This document shows, piece after piece, positions 36,467-45,517 of a DNA stretch of 57,657 nucleotides; positions within the stretch are counted from its first letter, which is position 1; the number at the start of each line of letters is the position of its first letter. Both the position numbers and the translations under genes were made by a program. The notes under the pieces are model-generated. The model made no database searches. It was not told the DNA's origin and worked only from the letters and a program-made list of their open reading frames with translations. Source of the DNA: Chlamydiae bacterium CG10_big_fil_rev_8_21_14_0_10_35_9 (GTDB taxonomy: Bacteria; Chlamydiota; Chlamydiia; Chlamydiales; SM23-39). The stretch covers positions 1-57,657 of the forward strand of contig PFAC01000005.1 in assembly GCA_002773835.1 (NCBI GenBank), read 5' to 3'.

Positions 36467-38045
36467 TAAAACAAATATTTCTGCCTTACTTAAGGGTCTT
36501 ATTGCACTAAATCCTCAATTAAAAATTATAGCTTCAGGGGGCACTTCTTCTCATCTAGCAAAAGAAGGGATATCTCATACTTTTTTAAAGGATTTTACGG
36601 GGTTTCCTGAATGTTTTTCAGGAAGGGTTAAGACTCTTCACCCTAAAATTGCAGGGGGTATTTTATTTCGGAAAAATAAAGATGAAAGTCAGGCAAAAGA
36701 AGTAGGCATTGAGCCGATTGATTTGGTTGTTTGCAATCTCTATGACTTTGCTTCAGCCGCGCAACAATGTACTACAATGGATCAGCTTGTAGAGCATATG
36801 GATATTGGAGGATCTACTTTAATAAGATCTGCCGTTAAAAATTACAAAAGTGTAGCCCTGTTAACAGATCCTCTCGATTACGAGGACTTTTTACAAGAGG
36901 TTCGCACATCCCATGGGGCCGCTTCTATCCAAACAAGGGAAAAACTTGCTGTGAAGGGGATGCATGTAAGTGCTCAATATGAAGCGCTATTAGATGCAGA
37001 GTTTTCTAAAAGATTGTCCGATCGTATTTTGATAAAGCCTGATTTAGAAAACGGAAAAAGTTTGAGATATGGTGAAAATCCAGATCAAAAGGGCTGGGTT
37101 TTCTCGCTTAAAGACCACCATGGAATAGCTCAGAGCAAGCAGCTTTCTGGTAAGGAGCTTTCTTTTAATAATTATGAAGATGCAACAGTGGCCTTTAGCT
37201 GTATTGGGGATTTAAAAGGGGTTGTATCAACATATGGAGTTGCTATTGTAAAGCACGGCAGCCTGTGCGCCCTTGCAACGGCAAATGATTTACCAACTGC
37301 ATTTGAAAGAGCTTGGCAAGGGGATAGCAAATCTTCTTTTGGAAGTGTCATTGCTTTTTCTCATGAGGTAAAAGCAGATATGATCGGTCATTTGAAAAAC
37401 CGTTTCATAGAACTTTTGATTGCGCCAAACTTTTCTTCTGAATTTGTTTGCTGGGCAAAAGAAAAAAAACCACTTTTAAGGTTACTTTCTATTGAGGGGC
37501 AAAGTACGCCATATCACTATAAAAATATAAGTGGGGGGATGCTAGTTCAGTCCTTACCTAAGAAAATATCACAAGACACAATCGCACCTCTATTTCAAGC
37601 AAAAGAAGAAAGAAAAGGCATTGTAACTAAGCGAGTGGTGCCTATAGAAAAATTGAACCTTTTTGCATTTGGGCTCATTGCTGTAAAGTTTGCAAAGTCT
37701 AATGCGGTTGCAATTGTAAGAGAGATAGAAAGCAATTCTTTCCAACTTCTTGGGTTGGGTGCAGGGCAGCCTAATCGTGTAGACTGCCTGCAAAGACTAG
37801 CAATTCCAAAAGCATTAGAAAATATAGGAACTTTTAAGGAAGATCCTAGGCAAGTGTTATCAGAAGCTGTATTAGCAAGCGACGGTTTTTTCCCTTTTGA
37901 AGATTCTATCAATTTTGCAAGTGATCATTACATAAAATGGTGTGTCCAGCCAGGCGGATCAAAGATGGATGAAAAAGTAATTGCAGCAGCTGACGCAAAA
38001 GGAATGGGGATGATTTTTACTGGTCAAAGATATTTTTTTCATTAA
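36423..38045 (+). CDS. purH: Bifunctional AICAR transformylase / IMP cyclohydrolase PurH
   Basis: The 540-residue enzyme performs the last two steps to IMP. The N-terminal MGS-like cyclohydrolase domain (1-200) has VLVSVTDKTNISALLKGL, IASGGTSSHLAKEGI and GRVKTLHPKIAGGIL. The transformylase domain has KSLRYGENPDQ and ends DGFFPFEDSINFA, QPGGSKMDEKV, FTGQRYFFH. The usual KHxNPCG motif is VKHGSLCALA, so Lys-His are kept but the loop is altered, and SAFGGxIA is SSFGSVIA. AAGAGG precedes the ATG inside the purQ end. Confidence 0.93.
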   Translation: MDKLSINTVLVSVTDKTNISALLKGLIALNPQLKIIASGGTSSHLAKEGISHTFLKDFTGFPECFSGRVKTLHPKIAGGILFRKNKDESQAKEVGIEPIDLVVCNLYDFASAAQQCTTMDQLVEHMDIGGSTLIRSAVKNYKSVALLTDPLDYEDFLQEVRTSHGAASIQTREKLAVKGMHVSAQYEALLDAEFSKRLSDRILIKPDLENGKSLRYGENPDQKGWVFSLKDHHGIAQSKQLSGKELSFNNYEDATVAFSCIGDLKGVVSTYGVAIVKHGSLCALATANDLPTAFERAWQGDSKSSFGSVIAFSHEVKADMIGHLKNRFIELLIAPNFSSEFVCWAKEKKPLLRLLSIEGQSTPYHYKNISGGMLVQSLPKKISQDTIAPLFQAKEERKGIVTKRVVPIEKLNLFAFGLIAVKFAKSNAVAIVREIESNSFQLLGLGAGQPNRVDCLQRLAIPKALENIGTFKEDPRQVLSEAVLASDGFFPFEDSINFASDHYIKWCVQPGGSKMDEKVIAAADAKGMGMIFTGQRYFFH

Positions 38046-38098
38046 ACTGTATTTTTAAAAAAATTTCTTTAATATGCTGTGATTATAAAAAAAACTTT

Positions 38099-39391
38099 AT
38101 GCAGCACAGTCTAACTAGTACATTTATTCCAGAGCTTGGTGATCAAACTGAAGGAAAAGTCAGAGGAATTTACTCCTATAATTCTGATCTTTTGATGATT
38201 ACAAGTGATAGAATTTCTATTTTCAACCGTTTGCTTGATCAACCAATCCTTGATAAGGGAAGGATTCTTACACAGCTTTCTTTATTTTGGTTCGAAAAGA
38301 CAAAAGATATAATTAACAACCACTTTATTTTCAGTCCTGATCCTAATGTAATGATCGTAAAAAAATGCAGGCCGATAAGGATTGAGGTTATTGTTCGAAA
38401 ATATGCAGTTGGCTCTTTATGGAGAGACTTTGTTGCGGGAAAAAGAAGTAAATGCGGTATCAAACTTCCAGAACACTTAAAAGAAAATCAGGAGTTTGTA
38501 GAGCCTATCATTACACCAACTACTAAAAACAGCGAAGGTAATGATGAAGACATCTCCAAACAGCAAATTTTAGAGCAAAAAATCGTTGATCCCGACCTTT
38601 ATTGTGAAATAGAAAGAAAAGCAATAGCTCTTTTCAAAAGAGGGGAAGCTATTCTAAAAGATAGTCAAATGATCTTGGTAGATACAAAGTATGAATTTGG
38701 TTTAGATGAAAACAACAATTTACTACTAATTGATGAGATTCATACACCTGATTCGTCAAGGTTTTGGTTTGCTAAAGATGTAAAAGAAAAGAACATCAGG
38801 TTTTTTGATAAGGAATTTACGAGAAACTACTTCAAGGAAAAAGGTTTTTTATGTAATTCACAGGTGGAATTTCCACAAGAACTTCAGGGTAAAATAAGAG
38901 AGGGTTATTTACTTCTTTATGAAAAAATAACTAAAAAGAAATTCACTCAAGAATACCTTTCTACTCCAAAAAGGATCTTGCAAAGATTAAAAAATGCTAA
39001 AATTCTTCGAGGATTCTTTGCTTTGGTCATTGCAGGCCTTGAAGTATCGGCTGAACTAAAAAAACTCACAGACACACTCAAAGAAAATCAAATACCTCAT
39101 AAGGTGATCACAAATCCAGGACCCCATGAGCTAGAAAAAATTTATAAAACCTATAATTTATCTATTGAACCAATGGTGTACATCACAATTTCCCGAGAGA
39201 ACTTGATTTTTGCCAGTCAGACATCTAAGTATGGAATATTTCCTCATATTGCCTGTGTTCTTAATCAAAATAGTGAAGGTGATGAATTTTTAGCTTCAGA
39301 CAGTAGAGCTAAAACCAAAGTCGTAGCAGATGTTGTCAGCTGCATAAACAACGTCCTTGCCACCTTACATAAAACAGAGGAAATGGTTTGA
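38099..39391 (+). CDS. purC: SAICAR synthetase fused to divergent PurE-like domain (PAICS-like)
   Basis: This 430-residue protein has SAICAR synthetase in residues 1-285: GKVRGIYSYNSDLLMITSDRI, IRIEVIVRKYAVGSLWRDF, LVDTKYEFGLD and LIDEIHTPDSSRFW. About 140 extra residues follow, with FALVIAGLEVSAELKKLTDTL, IPHKVITNPGPHELEKIY and FASQTSKYGIFPHIACV. Their order resembles a PurE AIR carboxylase, closer to the metazoan PAICS type, but GSxSD, SAHRTP and GGAAHLPG are absent. If active it would supply CAIR without PurK; no purE or purK is near. The ATG has no SD after a 53-base AT-rich gap. Confidence 0.88.
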   Translation: MQHSLTSTFIPELGDQTEGKVRGIYSYNSDLLMITSDRISIFNRLLDQPILDKGRILTQLSLFWFEKTKDIINNHFIFSPDPNVMIVKKCRPIRIEVIVRKYAVGSLWRDFVAGKRSKCGIKLPEHLKENQEFVEPIITPTTKNSEGNDEDISKQQILEQKIVDPDLYCEIERKAIALFKRGEAILKDSQMILVDTKYEFGLDENNNLLLIDEIHTPDSSRFWFAKDVKEKNIRFFDKEFTRNYFKEKGFLCNSQVEFPQELQGKIREGYLLLYEKITKKKFTQEYLSTPKRILQRLKNAKILRGFFALVIAGLEVSAELKKLTDTLKENQIPHKVITNPGPHELEKIYKTYNLSIEPMVYITISRENLIFASQTSKYGIFPHIACVLNQNSEGDEFLASDSRAKTKVVADVVSCINNVLATLHKTEEMV

Positions 39392-40662
39392 AAATACTAG
39401 TACTTGGAAAAGGGGGAAGAGAACATGCCCTTTGTAAAACTTTTGAAAGGCAGGATCATACTGTCTATTCTTATCCCGGAAATGGAGGCACTCATCCTAT
39501 TCTAGCAGACATTAAAGACCTACACTTTGCTTCGATTGTTGAGTTTGTTAAAGAAAACAATATTGATTTGACAGTAGTAGGAGGAGAAGACCTTTTAGCA
39601 AGTGGGATTAAAGATTACTTTGAAAGGGAAGGTCTTCTTCTTTTCGGTCCGAATAAAATAGCGGCTCAAATTGAGTCTAGTAAAGCCTGGGCTAAGCAGT
39701 TTATGCAAGCCCATCATGTACCTACTGCTAATTTTGTAGTTTGTAAAACCATAAAAGAGGCTAAGAAAACTGTTGAAGCATTTTTCGAAAGTGGTAAGAA
39801 AGTGGTGGTTAAGCCAAGCGGTCTTACTGCGGGAAAAGGGGTAATTGTCTGCGATACATTAAGTCAGGCTCATCTTGCTATACAACTTATTTTGTCCGAT
39901 AAATGTTTTGATAGTGCGGGAGATACTGTAGTGATAGAAGAGAGACTTTTTGGTAAGGAAGTTTCTGTTATGGCTTTTTGTGATGGTGTAAGGGCTAAAA
40001 TCATGATTCCAGCTAAAGATCATAAAAGGCTCTTAGAAAATGACAAGGGGCCTAATACAGGAGGCATGGGGGCTTTTGCTCCAGTCGAGTTTTTAACAGA
40101 AAAGGATTTGCAGGAGATTGAGCAAGTCATTTTTCAACCTGTTATGCAAGGGTTTATTAATCAGAGTATCAGCTATCAGGGAGTGCTTTATGCAGGATTG
40201 ATGCTTACAGATGCAGGCCCTAAAGTGTTAGAATTCAATGCTCGATTTGGAGATCCTGAGGCGCAAGCAGTTCTTCCTCTTTTGCATAGTGATCTTGCTA
40301 ATATTATGATCGAGTGCTGCCAAGGAAAACTACAGAGTGAAGTTACATGGAAAGCAAAAGCTTCCTGCTGCATAGTTTTGGCATCTAAGGGATACCCTAA
40401 ATCTTATCAAACGGGTTTCCCCATATCCGGAATTTCAGAAGTAGAAAAAAGTCAGGACAGCTTTGTGTTCCATTCAGGAACAACAATAGATGACAGAGGC
40501 ACCATTTTTACTAATGGCGGAAGAGTTTTATCTGTCGTTTCACTTGGTGAGACAAGTGAAGAGGCAAAAGAAAAAGCTTATGAGCAAATAAAAAAAATTC
40601 GCTTTAAAGGAGTGTATTTTCGAGGCGATATTGCAGTGAAAGAAACGCTATGTCTTCATTAA
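39388..40662 (+). CDS. purD: Phosphoribosylamine--glycine ligase PurD
   Basis: The 424-residue ATP-grasp ligase joins glycine to phosphoribosylamine (step 2). It has ILVLGKGGREHALCKTF, VVGGEDLLASGIKDYF, KPSGLTAGKGVIVCD, GPNTGGMGAFAP and FNARFGDPEAQAVLP. The start is TTG at 39388, overlapping the stop of the previous gene as TTGA; there is no better start before the essential N-terminal loop. Confidence 0.95.
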   Translation: MKILVLGKGGREHALCKTFERQDHTVYSYPGNGGTHPILADIKDLHFASIVEFVKENNIDLTVVGGEDLLASGIKDYFEREGLLLFGPNKIAAQIESSKAWAKQFMQAHHVPTANFVVCKTIKEAKKTVEAFFESGKKVVVKPSGLTAGKGVIVCDTLSQAHLAIQLILSDKCFDSAGDTVVIEERLFGKEVSVMAFCDGVRAKIMIPAKDHKRLLENDKGPNTGGMGAFAPVEFLTEKDLQEIEQVIFQPVMQGFINQSISYQGVLYAGLMLTDAGPKVLEFNARFGDPEAQAVLPLLHSDLANIMIECCQGKLQSEVTWKAKASCCIVLASKGYPKSYQTGFPISGISEVEKSQDSFVFHSGTTIDDRGTIFTNGGRVLSVVSLGETSEEAKEKAYEQIKKIRFKGVYFRGDIAVKETLCLH

Positions 40663-40680
40663 ATAAAGGAGGAATATAGC

Positions 40681-41412
40681 TTGGTTAATCCAAGTAGGCC
40701 TCTCAATCTTGTTGTTTTAGGGTCAGGCTCAGGTACAAACCTTGAGGCTATACTTTCTGCTCAAAATAATGACCCTACTTTCAAAGTTAAAGCGGTCGTT
40801 GTAGATAGAAAATGTCAGTGTGTTGAAATAGCAGAAAAGCATAACGTTCCTCTTGTTTTTTTACCTTTTAAACAACTGTTGAAAATTAAAAAGATACAGT
40901 CCTCTTTTGACTATTTTTCCCTTGTAATACAAAGACTGAACTTACTCGAAAAAGAATATCATTTTACTACAGATCTTGTGGTATTAGCTGGATTTATGCG
41001 GATTATCACCAATCCTTTTTTAGAAAAGTATCCTTGTAAAATTATTAATGTTCATCCTGCGGATTTAACGGAACTAGATGAAAATGCTAACCGAAAATTT
41101 ATCGGAGCTAACAGTGTTTTTGATGCACTAAAAAGTGGAAAAAGAAAAACACGGTCTACTGTGATTTTTATCAATGAAGGAATAGATTCCGGCCCTATTT
41201 TAGTATCAGGCCCTTGGGTTGAATATAAGGGAGTTGAGCCTATAACAGAACAAAGCGCACAAAAGCACCAGGAACAACAAAAAAAGATAAGTGATCATTT
41301 GGCTTTAATTTTCGCCATTAAACTCATTAGCCAAAAAAGAGTAAGTTTTAAAAACCAAAAGCTGTTTGTTGATGAAAAAATAGTAAGTAAGGCAGGTCTA
41401 GAAATTAATTAG
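40681..41412 (+). CDS. purN: Phosphoribosylglycinamide formyltransferase PurN
   Basis: The 243-residue enzyme transfers a formyl group from 10-formyl-THF to GAR (step 3). It has VVLGSGSGTNLEAIL, VLAGFMRIITNPFL, IINVHPADL with the catalytic Asn and His, and GIDSGPILVSGP with the Asp. It is about 35 residues longer than E. coli PurN because of an insertion near residue 65 (LKIKKIQSSFDYFS) and a longer C terminus. The TTG start is fixed by AAGGAGG 8-9 bases upstream. Confidence 0.93.
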   Translation: MVNPSRPLNLVVLGSGSGTNLEAILSAQNNDPTFKVKAVVVDRKCQCVEIAEKHNVPLVFLPFKQLLKIKKIQSSFDYFSLVIQRLNLLEKEYHFTTDLVVLAGFMRIITNPFLEKYPCKIINVHPADLTELDENANRKFIGANSVFDALKSGKRKTRSTVIFINEGIDSGPILVSGPWVEYKGVEPITEQSAQKHQEQQKKISDHLALIFAIKLISQKRVSFKNQKLFVDEKIVSKAGLEIN

Positions 41413-41421
41413 GTTGGAAGT

Positions 41422-42843
41422 ATGTGTGGGATTTTAGGGATTGTAAGTAAGCAAAGTGTTGCTAAAAGCTTATATCATGGGCTTATCCAGTTGCAACATC
41501 GAGGTCAAGATGCCAGCGGCATATATTTATATGATGCAAAATTACAAAAAGAGCATTTAATAAAAGATACAGGTTACGTCCATCAAGTATTCGACCGGAA
41601 TGAATTGGAAAATTTCTCACATAACTGGGGGATTGGTCACGTCAGATACTCTACTATTGGCAAAGGGGACAAAAGTGAAGCACAACCTTTTGCGGCCTCT
41701 AAAATAGCAGTTGCCCACAATGGCAATATCGTTAACTACATTCCTTTAAAAAGAGCGTTAACAAAAAAGGAGAACTTTTATACAAATTCAGACGCTGAAG
41801 TTTTTCAATATTATTTAAATAAACGGCTAGAGGTTAATGATGACTTTGCCTCTATTTGTACAGCAATACAAGAAATTTATAAAAACCTTCATGGGGCGTA
41901 CTCTGTAGTATGCATTATTAAGAATAAGGGAATTATAGCTTTTCGAGATCCTAAAGGGCTAAGACCTCTTCTTTATGGAAGAAATGGTCCTTTTTTTCAT
42001 GCTTTTGCATCAGAAAGTGCTCCATTAAACTTGTATGAGTGTGAGACCATATATGACCTTGAGCCGGGCGAGGTCATGTTCATCGATCAAAATTTCCAGG
42101 TTCATAAAAAAATTCTGCAGCAAGAAAAAAAGACGACTTGCAGTTTCGAGTTTAATTATTTTGCCAAGCCAAGCTCTGTCATTGAGTCTAAAGAAATTTA
42201 TAGAGTTAGAGCAAATCTAGGTATTGAGCTTGGAAAGCAAGTATTAAAAAAAGGGCTTATTCCTGATGTTGTTATATCTGTTCCAGAATCAGGTAATCCA
42301 GCTGCCATGGCACTCGCACACTATCTTGGACTCCCCATAGAGGCTGGGCTTATTAAACAAAATAATGCCAATAGGACTTTTATTTTGCCTACACAAAAGA
42401 AAAGAGCAGAAGCTGCAAAAAAAAAATGGCTTAGTGTGAACTCAGTTTTTAAAGGTAAAAAAGTTTTATTAGTCGATGACAGTATTGTGAGAGGGACGGT
42501 TTCTAAGCGGGCTATTGAGCTGGCTCGACTTTGTGGAGCTAATGAAGTATATTTTGCCTCAACGTATCCTCCTATTAAATATCCCTGTTTTTATGGGATA
42601 GATTTTAATGTAAAAGAGCAGCTGATTTCAAATAATAAAACAGAAAGTGAAGTGGCAAGAGCAATTATGGCAGACGCAGTTATATTTAATGATTTATCTG
42701 GCCTACAAAAAGCAATAGGCACAAAAGACCTATGTACGGCATGCTTAGATGGAAATTATCCAACCCAAACAGATGGAAAAGAAGAGTTAATGTCTTTAAG
42801 AGAGCATGACTTAGCTCTTCTAGAAACCGTCTATACTGGTTAA
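41422..42843 (+). CDS. purF: Amidophosphoribosyltransferase PurF
   Basis: The 473-residue protein catalyses the committed first step, PRPP and glutamine to phosphoribosylamine. Cys2 in MCGILGIVS is the glutaminase nucleophile, with no propeptide. IQLQHRGQDASGIYLY, GHVRYSTIG and AHNGNIVNY follow. The transferase domain has VISVPESGNPAAMALAHYL and the PRPP loop VLLVDDSIVRGT. The C-terminal KDLCTACLDGNYPT resembles the CxxC of Fe-S-containing B. subtilis-type enzymes. It ends the purine cluster. Confidence 0.95.
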   Translation: MCGILGIVSKQSVAKSLYHGLIQLQHRGQDASGIYLYDAKLQKEHLIKDTGYVHQVFDRNELENFSHNWGIGHVRYSTIGKGDKSEAQPFAASKIAVAHNGNIVNYIPLKRALTKKENFYTNSDAEVFQYYLNKRLEVNDDFASICTAIQEIYKNLHGAYSVVCIIKNKGIIAFRDPKGLRPLLYGRNGPFFHAFASESAPLNLYECETIYDLEPGEVMFIDQNFQVHKKILQQEKKTTCSFEFNYFAKPSSVIESKEIYRVRANLGIELGKQVLKKGLIPDVVISVPESGNPAAMALAHYLGLPIEAGLIKQNNANRTFILPTQKKRAEAAKKKWLSVNSVFKGKKVLLVDDSIVRGTVSKRAIELARLCGANEVYFASTYPPIKYPCFYGIDFNVKEQLISNNKTESEVARAIMADAVIFNDLSGLQKAIGTKDLCTACLDGNYPTQTDGKEELMSLREHDLALLETVYTG

Positions 42844-42847
42844 AATC

Positions 42848-44119
42848 ATGTTATTTAAGAAAAAAAATCCTATTGTAAAAAAAAAGATAGATAGTAGTGG
42901 GCGATATGGAGCTTTTTATGCTCTTTTAGAGTACGAAAAAAAGGGGCGAAAAGTAGAAAACACTTTAAGAGAGTGGCTAAAACAAGCATCTCCTAAAAAA
43001 GAAGAATATAACCTTGCTCAAGAACTTGCCTATGGCTCCATAAGAAGGAAAATCACCTTAGATTTTTATGCCTTCCAGCTTGCTTCAAAATTAAAGCTAA
43101 GAGAAAAACTGCTGCTTAGGCTTGCTATTTATCAGTTCTTGTTTGCAAAGAAAATTCCTTTATATGCTTTAGTCAATGAAACAGTGGATCTTGCTAAAAA
43201 AAATATTTCTTTAGAAACATCTAAATTCTTTAATGCAACACTTCGGAAACTTGAGACAGCCAAGTTTAAAGAACCTTCGGAAAAAGACTTAGAAAAAAAA
43301 TATTCTTATCCCAAAGTTTTAATAGATCTATTTGTAAAAGAATACGGACTTGTCGATACGATAGAGCTGTTAAAGGTAATGAATGAACCTGCAAAGGTAA
43401 TGGTCCGGAAAAGAGGCATTGTACAAGATATTACTTTGTCAAAAGAAGAGGCAAGAGTCATTCATCAAAAAAAATGGCAAGTATTAGAAATTATTAATAA
43501 AGAAAGAATTAGTGAACTTGTTGACAGTCCTGAGTATTATATACAAAATGTAACGCCCGTCTTTCTAATGGAAAACCTTTCTTTAAAGGTTAAAGGGCCA
43601 CAAAGAATTTTAGATCTCTGTGCAGCTCCAGGAGGCAAACTCTTGATGGCAGCAGACCTTTATCCGGAGGCCCAACTTTTTGCTAATGATATTTCTGAAG
43701 GGCGCTTAAAGAAGCTAGAAGAAAATATATCGAAGTATCATTTAGAGGCTGTTGTCAGTAATCAGCCAGCAGAAAAAATGCACAACAATAAAAAGTTTGA
43801 TTTGATCATTGTGGATGCTCCTTGTTCTAATACGGGTGTTTTGCATAAAAGATGTGAAGCGCGATATGTCATAACAAAAGATCATTTGAAAGGACTTGCT
43901 AAACTTCAATATGAAATCATGAAAAATGCCTTTAACCTCCTTGCTGATGAAGGAAAAATCTGGTTTATGACCTGCAGCATTTTATCTAGTGAGAATGAGT
44001 CTTTTATTGAAAAAATTCTGCAAAATTTTCCCCTTCAAGTAGATGGAAAATTTCATAAAGTTTTACCCACCAAAGAAGGATGGGATGGGGGCTTTGGTTG
44101 CGTGCTTAAAAGAAGCTAG
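42848..44119 (+). CDS. rsmB: 16S rRNA (cytosine-967 C5)-methyltransferase RsmB
   Basis: The 423-residue protein has an N-terminal NusB-like domain (about 15-150, QELAYGSIRRKITLDFYAF) and a NOL1/NSUN methyltransferase domain. SAM loop DLCAAPGGKLLMAADL is near residue 257. Catalytic cysteines are in VDAPCSNTGVLHKR and MTCSILSSENE. It starts four bases after purF and is likely in the same transcript, although not functionally related. Confidence 0.92.
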   Translation: MLFKKKNPIVKKKIDSSGRYGAFYALLEYEKKGRKVENTLREWLKQASPKKEEYNLAQELAYGSIRRKITLDFYAFQLASKLKLREKLLLRLAIYQFLFAKKIPLYALVNETVDLAKKNISLETSKFFNATLRKLETAKFKEPSEKDLEKKYSYPKVLIDLFVKEYGLVDTIELLKVMNEPAKVMVRKRGIVQDITLSKEEARVIHQKKWQVLEIINKERISELVDSPEYYIQNVTPVFLMENLSLKVKGPQRILDLCAAPGGKLLMAADLYPEAQLFANDISEGRLKKLEENISKYHLEAVVSNQPAEKMHNNKKFDLIIVDAPCSNTGVLHKRCEARYVITKDHLKGLAKLQYEIMKNAFNLLADEGKIWFMTCSILSSENESFIEKILQNFPLQVDGKFHKVLPTKEGWDGGFGCVLKRS

Positions 44120-44180
44120 CTCTTGCAATATAAAAATGCACAAGAGTAACATTTCCCCCAAATTTTTTAAGGAAAGTATT

Positions 44181-45140
44181 ATGACCAGTCCAGCCAACTC
44201 AGTTGCCCCATTAGCACCTTCACTGCAAAACATGCAGATAGAACCAACTCAAGATCAAGCAGTTATAAAAACGATACGTACGTCTACTGCTGCATTTAGT
44301 TTTTTCTCATACCCAGAAGAGCCTTTGCTAAACCGTTTTGATCAAATAATTCAAAGACAGTTATGTAAAGCAAATATTCGGGCAAATCTTGAGATAGAGT
44401 CTTTGGTCCATTTTCTTGCTGATCAGACGGAGTATGATTTTTCCAAAAAACCATTCTACTTATCAGGGCCTTTACGGGATTTTTCAGATAAGTTTTCTAT
44501 GTCACTGCCAGATGATATCAATAAAATTGAAAAGCTTTTTCCTTTGAACAAAAAACGAAAAGAACTTCTTTTGATCTCTCATAAAATATATATGAATTCT
44601 CAATCTTTTGATGGAATGTCAGAGAATATTTTAAAGCTAACTCTATTAGGTACGGATTATGAAAACAGCCCAATAAATTCAGAAATGGAAAAAACCTTAA
44701 ATGCTCTTATTTTTGTTCTTCTTGGGGGTACAAATACAAAACCTCGAATGGATCTAATTTTTTCGATTTTTTCTAATAAGATAGAACTCTTAGAAACTAT
44801 TTTAACAAATATATTTACTCAAAGGCTTTATTCTTTGTCTTTACTAGAAGAAGTTACAGTGAAACAGTTGACTGGCATTTACAATGCTTTAGGAGAAGAG
44901 TTTGACAAATCCAAGTTACTTTCTAAGCTACCACCAACCTTGAGAGAGGTTTATGTACGAGATCCAGGACCTAACCTTGGTTTTGGTGCAAGAGTAGAGA
45001 TGATTCCAACAGCAGCACCAACTCCTTATTTGGTACAAGCTGCAGTTGAAATAGCGCAAAGTCTGTACCACGATGGGGCAGAGCAAGGGCGTGATTCTGT
45101 TATGGAGTCTATTTTACCTGAGCCTGTTCTTCGTAATTAG
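44181..45140 (+). CDS. hypothetical helical protein, 319 residues
   Basis: I set the start at the ATG at 44181 (MTSPANSVAPLAPSLQNM), which has AAGGAAAG 7 bases upstream; a longer frame from 44043 would overlap rsmB. No family is recognised. The N terminus is rich in Ser, Pro and Ala without a classical signal peptide, as is common for type III secreted proteins. The middle (about 50-250) is helical, for example LFPLNKKRKELLLISHKIYM and DLIFSIFSNKIELLETIL. The tail is PTAAPTPYLVQAAVEIAQS. A role as an effector is a guess based on composition. Confidence 0.7.
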   Translation: MTSPANSVAPLAPSLQNMQIEPTQDQAVIKTIRTSTAAFSFFSYPEEPLLNRFDQIIQRQLCKANIRANLEIESLVHFLADQTEYDFSKKPFYLSGPLRDFSDKFSMSLPDDINKIEKLFPLNKKRKELLLISHKIYMNSQSFDGMSENILKLTLLGTDYENSPINSEMEKTLNALIFVLLGGTNTKPRMDLIFSIFSNKIELLETILTNIFTQRLYSLSLLEEVTVKQLTGIYNALGEEFDKSKLLSKLPPTLREVYVRDPGPNLGFGARVEMIPTAAPTPYLVQAAVEIAQSLYHDGAEQGRDSVMESILPEPVLRN

Positions 45141-45147
45141 GTTATAA

Positions 45148-45409
45148 CTAAAGCAACATTTTAGGATTTGGTGATATAAGAAGAGTATTACCAAATTCCA
45201 GATATCGCGGTGGTGTGTTCACGGAAGAGATATGGGAAGATCTTTTTGAAATCTTCTCCGGCGTCTGCACCAGCCTCGAGGCAGCAGCAGACACCTCATT
45301 AGAATTGCTTTGCAATCTGCGTCTTATATCTCCATCCTAAAGGACGAAGTTTTACGGCGCTATTGATAAAAGAGCCTAATATCTTTTTTTCTGCAAAAAA
45401 CTCGAGCAT
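45148..45409 (-). pseudogene. small frameshifted gene in the 377-base gap before pgeF
   Basis: On the minus strand an ATG at 45409 follows AGAAGG with 6-base spacing and opens 36 codons (MLEFFAEKKILGSFINSAVK, then LRPLGWRYK) to a TAA at 45299. An overlapping frame, open from 45336 to a TAG at 45148, continues with protein-like sequence (DGDIRRRLQSNSNEVS, then TPPRYLEFGNTLLISPNPKM). A single shift near 45336 would join them into about 87 residues. No homologue is known to me. The rest of the gap (45410-45517) is AT-rich leader of pgeF. Confidence 0.4.
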
Positions 45410-45517
45410 AGATTACCTTCTTTTTCACAAATAACTTTTTGGAAGCTTTCTCTGCAAGTTAAGACATTGATCTTAATTTTTTAAAATGAGATCTTATGAA
45501 AAAAAAACAGGTTATGT

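Noticed and set aside
44043..44180. Longer N terminus for the unknown protein at 44181
   Set aside because: The extension overlaps the rsmB end and lacks an SD, while the ATG at 44181 has a good one.
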